Assembly (NCBI GenBank): GCA_030830595.1
Contig: JAURMS010000302.1
Span: 1-10,922, forward strand
DNA from: Gammaproteobacteria bacterium
Lineage (GTDB): Bacteria; Pseudomonadota; Gammaproteobacteria; Steroidobacterales; Steroidobacteraceae
Direction of reading: 5' to 3'
DNA: 10,922 nucleotides
Below the pieces are notes generated by a model, which did not search any database, was not told the origin of the DNA, and saw only the letters and a program-made list of their open reading frames with translations. Shown here piece by piece: positions 7,144 to 10,922 of this stretch (position 1 is its first letter; every line of letters begins with the position of its first letter). A program made the translations under genes and the position numbers.

Positions 7144-9612
7144 CTAGAAGTTCAGGCGGAACTCTGCTCCGTAGGTACGGCCCTTGCGCAAGGCGCTGAA
7201 GAAGGCTCGCGGCAGGCCACGATCGGCATTCAAAGGCGCCGCACCTGCCAGGCCTGCACAGGGCGAGGCCGTGTTGCTCGGACAGCTGCCATAGCGCAGG
7301 TCGAACCAGCGGGTGGCCAGCGGGATGGTGTCCTCGTCCGTCAGGTTGCGCCCGAACAAGGCAAGCGTCCAGCGATCGCCGCCCTTCACGCCGAGTCGCA
7401 GGCCCAGCAGGTTGGTGTCGCCCGTCTCCGCGAGGTTGTGGACCTGCACGTACTTGCTGCCCTCGTGGGTATAGGTGCCGTTAACGAAGAAGCGCATGTC
7501 GTTGCTCATGGGCCGCTCGTAGCTGACCAGCAGGCTGGCCTGGGTCTCGGGTACCAGTGGCAGACGGTTGCCCTTGATGCTGCAGGCCTCGGAGCCGAAG
7601 TCCGTATTGTTGTTGTAGGCGATGCCGCCCGAGTTCAGCACGAACTCGAAATCGTCACAGCCCTCGGTGAACTCCGGGTTGGTGTACCCGAGTGCCAGGG
7701 TAGCAGTGAGGTACTCAGTGAGCGCGATCTGCGACTCCAGTTCGACGCCGAAGGTTTCCGCGCTGGCCTGGTTCACGGCCACTGAGGTGACCGCACCGTT
7801 ACCGCCGGGAATGGCCTGGGTGACCTGCACGTCCTTGGAATCGATGAAATACACCGACCCGTTGAGGGTCATGCGGCCATCCATCAGCGTGCTCTTGAAG
7901 CCCAGCTCGAAGTTGTCGGAGGTCTCCTCGGCATACGTCGGGCGGTTAACCGCCAGGCCTGCGCTGCCATTGATGCCACCCGGACGCGAGCCCTTGGCGT
8001 AGATGCCGTAAACCATCAGGTCATCGCTGGCCTGGTAGTCAAGCGTGATGCGCGGAGTCGTCCGGCTGAACTTGGCCTTCAGGTCGGCGGAAACCGCACC
8101 GGCGGACGTGTACTCGCGGCGGGTCTTCTGCTCATCGAAATTACGCAGTTCCAGGCCAGCAGTCAGCTTGTCGTTAACGTCGAAGCTGAGAGCGGCAAAG
8201 AAGGCGTCATTCTGGATGCCGGTCTCGTTGGCTGAGGCGTTGATGACGCCGAAACGGGGTGCGGCAAAGGTCAAATCTCGCTCACGGTCCTCGTTTTCAT
8301 AGGTGTAGACGCCCACCATGCCTCGCACCCGCCGATCGGCTGGTGAGGACAGTTTCATCTCGGCAGACCATTCTCTTCGGCTATTTCTATTGGTGTTCGC
8401 AAACAGCGGCTCCGCAATGCCGCCGGGCGCCCCGAGTAGCCAGAAGGCCTCGCTATGATCGCTGTCTGAGCCGAAGCGGTCGTGGTTAATCCTTCGGCCG
8501 TACAGTGCTCCCAGCGTCCATCCTGACCCCCCCAGATCCCAGTCCATCTTGGCGCTGACAAAGGTGTCACTGGATTCGACGCCATCAAAGGCGGTGCCAT
8601 CCGGCAGCGGATAGGTAAAGGGGGCGATCGCCGGGATTGCATCCGTATTCAACCAGATGCCGTCCGGCCTGGCCGCAATCGTTCCGCAGTAGTACTGGTT
8701 GGTATTGCCATTGAGGGGCAGCATGCCGGCGTAAAGGTTCGGTACCAGGAAGGACGCATAGGCCCGGTATCCAGCCGAGCGGAAGCCGGGCTGGCAGTTG
8801 TTGGTTTCGGTGCCCTGCAGGAACAGCGCCAGCGGACCGTCATCCTGCTTGCGATGCGAGGCAAACAGGCGCACTTTGGGGCCGCTTTCTGGCGCAATCA
8901 GCAAAGTAGCACTGACCGATGAGTCTTCCTCATCCCCAACCACTTTGCCGGTGGCGCGGTTGGTGTACTCGCCGCCGTAGGAATTGAATCGCCCGCCCAG
9001 GCGAAGGCTCACTGACTCTGACCACAGCGGACCATCGACGGAGAAGGCAATTTTTTGCTCGTCATGATCGCCGAGGGTGGCGGTGACAAAGCCCCCCCAC
9101 TTATCGGTGCGGGGATCGCGAGTCACGAAATTGATGGCACCCGCGTAGGTGTTACGACCATACAGTGCGCTTTGGGGCCCCTTGATGACCTCAACCCGCT
9201 GCAGCGAATCAAAGTCCAATGACTGAATATCGCCGTTGTAATAGACACCGTCGATGAAATAGGCCGTACCGGCCTCGACGCCGAACTGGACGTTGGCCAG
9301 CACGTTACCCTGGCCCCGGATCACCGGGCGGTCGTTCTGGCGGCCGAAGGCCTGGGAGAAGCTGAGGCCTGGGGTGAAGCCGGCCAGCGAGGCAGGATCA
9401 ACGATACCTCTCTCGAGAATGCCTTCATCGGTAATGGCTGTCACCGACACTGGGGCATCCTGAAGCGACTCCGCCTCCTTGCGCGCGGTGATCACGATTT
9501 CTTCCAAGGCAAGTCCTGCGCCCTGGGCCATTGCGGGCGCGGACACCGGCAGGCTGGCGATGGTACCTAGAGCCAGAAGAACTGCTGAACGCAGCTGTGC
9601 ATGGTTGGACAC
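7144..9612 (-). CDS. TonB-dependent outer-membrane receptor
   Basis: This 822-residue protein should take up a ligand across the outer membrane using TonB-derived energy. Residues 1-29 are a Sec signal peptide ending APAMA. A TonB box with the common form EEIVITARK is at 37-45. The plug follows (DAPVSVTAI, then GFTPGLSF, RPVIRGQG, VEVIKGPQSALYGRNTYAGAINFVTRDP), and the rest alternates strands and long loops as in a 22-strand barrel. It ends in Phe after EFRLN, the usual barrel assembly signal. The GTG start at 9612-9610 has an AGGGGG site 8 bases upstream. The six cysteines all lie in three local pairs in loop-like segments. Two genes for a flavoprotein and a cytochrome c follow on the same strand, 19 bases away. 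Ligand specificity cannot be read from the sequence; no siderophore-gene context is visible. Confidence 0.96.
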   Translation of the reverse strand: MSNHAQLRSAVLLALGTIASLPVSAPAMAQGAGLALEEIVITARKEAESLQDAPVSVTAITDEGILERGIVDPASLAGFTPGLSFSQAFGRQNDRPVIRGQGNVLANVQFGVEAGTAYFIDGVYYNGDIQSLDFDSLQRVEVIKGPQSALYGRNTYAGAINFVTRDPRTDKWGGFVTATLGDHDEQKIAFSVDGPLWSESVSLRLGGRFNSYGGEYTNRATGKVVGDEEDSSVSATLLIAPESGPKVRLFASHRKQDDGPLALFLQGTETNNCQPGFRSAGYRAYASFLVPNLYAGMLPLNGNTNQYYCGTIAARPDGIWLNTDAIPAIAPFTYPLPDGTAFDGVESSDTFVSAKMDWDLGGSGWTLGALYGRRINHDRFGSDSDHSEAFWLLGAPGGIAEPLFANTNRNSRREWSAEMKLSSPADRRVRGMVGVYTYENEDRERDLTFAAPRFGVINASANETGIQNDAFFAALSFDVNDKLTAGLELRNFDEQKTRREYTSAGAVSADLKAKFSRTTPRITLDYQASDDLMVYGIYAKGSRPGGINGSAGLAVNRPTYAEETSDNFELGFKSTLMDGRMTLNGSVYFIDSKDVQVTQAIPGGNGAVTSVAVNQASAETFGVELESQIALTEYLTATLALGYTNPEFTEGCDDFEFVLNSGGIAYNNNTDFGSEACSIKGNRLPLVPETQASLLVSYERPMSNDMRFFVNGTYTHEGSKYVQVHNLAETGDTNLLGLRLGVKGGDRWTLALFGRNLTDEDTIPLATRWFDLRYGSCPSNTASPCAGLAGAAPLNADRGLPRAFFSALRKGRTYGAEFRLNF

Positions 9613-9620
9613 GGCAGATT

Positions 9621-9626
9621 CCCCCT
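9621..9626 (-). promoter_or_regulatory. Ribosome-binding site deciding the GTG start of the TonB receptor
   Basis: On the minus strand this reads AGGGGG, 8 bases before the GTG at 9612. No ATG is available near the signal peptide in this frame, so the site supports the GTG. It matches the site before the beta-helix gene. Confidence 0.65.
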
Positions 9627-9640
9627 TTCTTTATTTCACA

Positions 9641-9668
9641 ATTTTTCAACCAATGGACAGGTTGTCAT
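9641..9668 (-). promoter_or_regulatory. Candidate sigma-70 promoter for the receptor-flavoprotein-cytochrome unit
   Basis: On the minus strand ATGACA (9668-9663, one mismatch to TTGACA) is followed after 16 bases by AAAAAT (9646-9641, two mismatches to TATAAT). It lies in the AT-rich 100-base gap upstream of the receptor gene, which is the only place a promoter for this unit could sit without being inside the alkyltransferase gene. The -10 match is weak. Confidence 0.35.
9647..9664. promoter_or_regulatory. Inverted repeat in the receptor promoter region, operator candidate
   Basis: CAACC (9647-9651) and GGTTG (9660-9664) are perfect inverted arms separated by 8 bases. The repeat fills the spacer of the candidate promoter and touches its -35 box, a position suited to a repressor site. 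It does not resemble a Fur box. Five-base arms are short enough to arise by chance. Confidence 0.3.
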
Positions 9669-9697
9669 GCGGAGCATACGCCTGTGGGAACAAAAAT

Positions 9698-9713
9698 GAC
9701 CAGTCTGTGGCGC
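9698..9713 (-). terminator. Weak hairpin after the alkyltransferase gene
   Basis: On the minus strand, directly after the stop codon, GCCA and TGGT can pair (one G-T wobble) around CAGAC, followed by CATTTTTG. The position and T-run are right for ending the rpoD unit, but the stem is only about 4 bases, so any termination would be leaky and read-through into the receptor gene is possible. Confidence 0.25.
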
Positions 9714-10241
9714 TCAGGCAACAAACAAACGACTCTCCAGGGCCAGAAGCCCCTGTTTGGCCTCGATACCTCCGGCATAGCCCACCAATTGACCGTTCGA
9801 GCCAATCACCCGGTGGCAGGGCAGGAAAATGGACAGCGCGTTCGCGCCGATGGCGGAAGCGACCGCCCTGACGGCGCCGGGCTGGCCGAGGCTCTCCGCC
9901 AGTTGCCGGTAGGTCCTGGTTTCGCCGAAAGGAATGCCGGCGAGGGCTTCCCAGACATCGCTCTGAAAGGCCGTCCCGGCGGTTCTCAGCGGAAGATCAA
10001 AGTCACGTCGCTTGCCGACGAAGTATTGATCAAGTTGAGCGCCGGCCACGGCCAGCAGCGGATGTTGGCCCTTGGTCAGCCTGGCGGAGAAGGCGCGTTC
10101 AAGGCGACGGTCTATCCGCGAGCGGCGTGCCCGGCCGGCCCAATCGCACAGGCAGAGGTGGCCGTCATGGACTCCGAGCAGGAGTGCTCCAACTGGACTC
10201 CGGTAGGTCGACAGCCAAATGCGGCTGGCGTCGGACCCCAC
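9714..10241 (-). CDS. ogt: Methylated-DNA--[protein]-cysteine S-methyltransferase (O6-alkylguanine repair)
   Basis: This 175-residue protein transfers the alkyl group from O6-alkylguanine in DNA to its own cysteine in a one-use suicide reaction in the cytoplasm. The active-site motif PCHRV is at 141-145 with acceptor Cys142, followed by GSNG and GYAGGIEAKQGLLALE. The DNA-binding helix-turn-helix precedes it (FGETRTYRQLAESLG, then AVRAVASAIGANA) and includes the expected arginine finger in AVRAV. The length fits free-standing Ogt, and the N-terminal Ada methyl-phosphate domains are absent. The start is a GTG at 10241-10239, as no ATG is available early in the frame. It lies 5 bases after the rpoD stop, and its GAGG ribosome-binding site overlaps that stop with a tight 3-base spacing, so expression is probably coupled to rpoD. 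The symbol follows length and domain content; Ada-type regulation is not implied. Confidence 0.94.
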   Translation of the reverse strand: MGSDASRIWLSTYRSPVGALLLGVHDGHLCLCDWAGRARRSRIDRRLERAFSARLTKGQHPLLAVAGAQLDQYFVGKRRDFDLPLRTAGTAFQSDVWEALAGIPFGETRTYRQLAESLGQPGAVRAVASAIGANALSIFLPCHRVIGSNGQLVGYAGGIEAKQGLLALESRLFVA

Positions 10242-10246
10242 GCGCC

Positions 10247-10922
10247 TCAGTCCTCGACCAGGAAGCTCCGGAGCTGCTCGCTACGGCTGGGATGGCGCAG
10301 CTTGCGCAGGGCCTTGGCCTCGATCTGCCGAATTCGCTCGCGGGTGACGTCGAACTGCTTGCCGACTTCTTCCAGCGTGTGGTCCGTGGTCAGGTCGATG
10401 CCGAAGCGCATGCGCAGCACCTTGGCCTCGCGAGGGGTGAGCTGGCTCAGCACGCCGTGCACGGTCTCGCGCAGCGACTCGCTGGTGGCCGACTCCAGTG
10501 GGCTTTCGGCGGCGGTGTCCTCGATGAAATCGCCCAGGTGGGAATCCTCGTCATCGCCGATGGGAGTCTCCATGGAGATCGGTTCCTTGGCGATCTTGAG
10601 TACCTTACGGACCTTGTCCTCGGGCATCTCCATCCGCTGGGCCAGTTCGTCGGGCGTGGGCTCACGGCCCATCTCCTGCAGCATCTGACGGCTGATACGG
10701 TTCAGCTTGTTGATGGTCTCGATCATGTGCACCGGGATGCGAATGGTGCGGGCCTGGTCGGCAATCGAGCGGGTGATGGCCTGGCGGATCCACCAGGTGG
10801 CGTACGTTGAGAACTTGTAGCCGCGACGGTACTCGAACTTCTCGACGGCCTTCATCAGGCCCATGTTGCCCTCCTGGATGAGGTCGAGGAACGAGAGGCC
10901 GCGGTTCGTGTATTTCTTCGCG
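10247..10922 (-). CDS. rpoD: RNA polymerase sigma factor RpoD, C-terminal part (partial, runs off the right edge)
   Basis: The frame is open from the right edge to a TGA at 10249-10247, giving 224 C-terminal residues of the housekeeping sigma-70. Region 2 is visible from KKYTNRGLSFLDLIQEGN through EKFEYRRGYKFSTYATWWIR (core binding, promoter melting and -10 recognition). Region 3 follows from RIPVHMIETINKLNR, and region 4 ends with EEVGKQFDVTRERIRQIEAK and LRKLRHPSRSEQLRSF (the -35-binding helix-turn-helix). The sequence is of the proteobacterial primary sigma type rather than RpoS or RpoH; in particular the extreme C-terminus closely follows that of E. coli RpoD. Region 1 and the non-conserved insert lie outside the window. 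The alkyltransferase gene follows 5 bases downstream on the same strand. Nothing appears broken. Confidence 0.97.
   Translation of the reverse strand, partial: AKKYTNRGLSFLDLIQEGNMGLMKAVEKFEYRRGYKFSTYATWWIRQAITRSIADQARTIRIPVHMIETINKLNRISRQMLQEMGREPTPDELAQRMEMPEDKVRKVLKIAKEPISMETPIGDDEDSHLGDFIEDTAAESPLESATSESLRETVHGVLSQLTPREAKVLRMRFGIDLTTDHTLEEVGKQFDVTRERIRQIEAKALRKLRHPSRSEQLRSFLVED

Noticed and set aside
9613..9713. Fur box upstream of the TonB receptor
   Set aside because: The gap is AT-rich but contains no sequence close to the GATAAT-based Fur consensus on either strand.
9531..10810. Plus-strand open frames of 385 and 227 codons opposite the alkyltransferase and rpoD genes
   Set aside because: The opposite strand encodes unmistakable RpoD and PCHRV-type alkyltransferase sequence; the plus-strand products show no recognisable domain or signal.

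Overview
The window reads as chromosomal DNA of a GC-rich, free-living Gram-negative proteobacterium, most likely a gammaproteobacterium. This rests on a RpoD C-terminus of the proteobacterial housekeeping type, a TonB-dependent outer-membrane receptor, lipoprotein and Tat signals, and periplasmic c-type cytochromes. I cannot name a genus. I see no insertion sequence, phage gene, tRNA, rRNA or CRISPR array. Gene density is high: the two longest intergenic gaps are about 120 and 100 bases.

Layout from left to right. (1) Bases 1-1543, minus strand: a two-gene unit encoding a right-handed beta-helix lipoprotein and, 2 bases downstream, the N-terminal part of a lipoprotein resembling the SO2930-type diheme cytochrome family. 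These two families are known to travel together, but their joint function is unknown. (2) Bases 1666-5351, plus strand: a tight three-gene unit with a membrane-anchored GGEEF diguanylate cyclase, a DUF6159-like membrane protein and a DUF2339-like polytopic membrane protein. (3) Bases 5326-9612, minus strand: a three-gene unit with a TonB-dependent receptor, a Tat-exported FAD amine-oxidase-fold protein and a small monoheme cytochrome c. Its end overlaps the end of unit 2 tail to tail. (4) Bases 9714-10922, minus strand: the C-terminal part of rpoD followed by an O6-alkylguanine-DNA alkyltransferase gene.

The most interesting part is unit 3. Its genes suggest a route in which a substrate crosses the outer membrane through the receptor, is oxidised in the periplasm by the flavoprotein, and passes its electrons to the co-encoded cytochrome c. 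A flavin amine oxidase handing electrons to a cytochrome c is known for nicotine oxidoreductase NicA2 and CycN of Pseudomonas putida. The substrate here cannot be read from sequence. The flavoprotein has no ATG, GTG or TTG start that keeps its Tat signal, so it probably starts at CTG, possibly by re-initiation after the receptor gene. Unit 1 is a second exported, cytochrome-linked gene pair a few kilobases away.

Several genes (beta-helix lipoprotein, receptor, alkyltransferase) start at GTG. The first two have the same AGGGGG ribosome-binding site.
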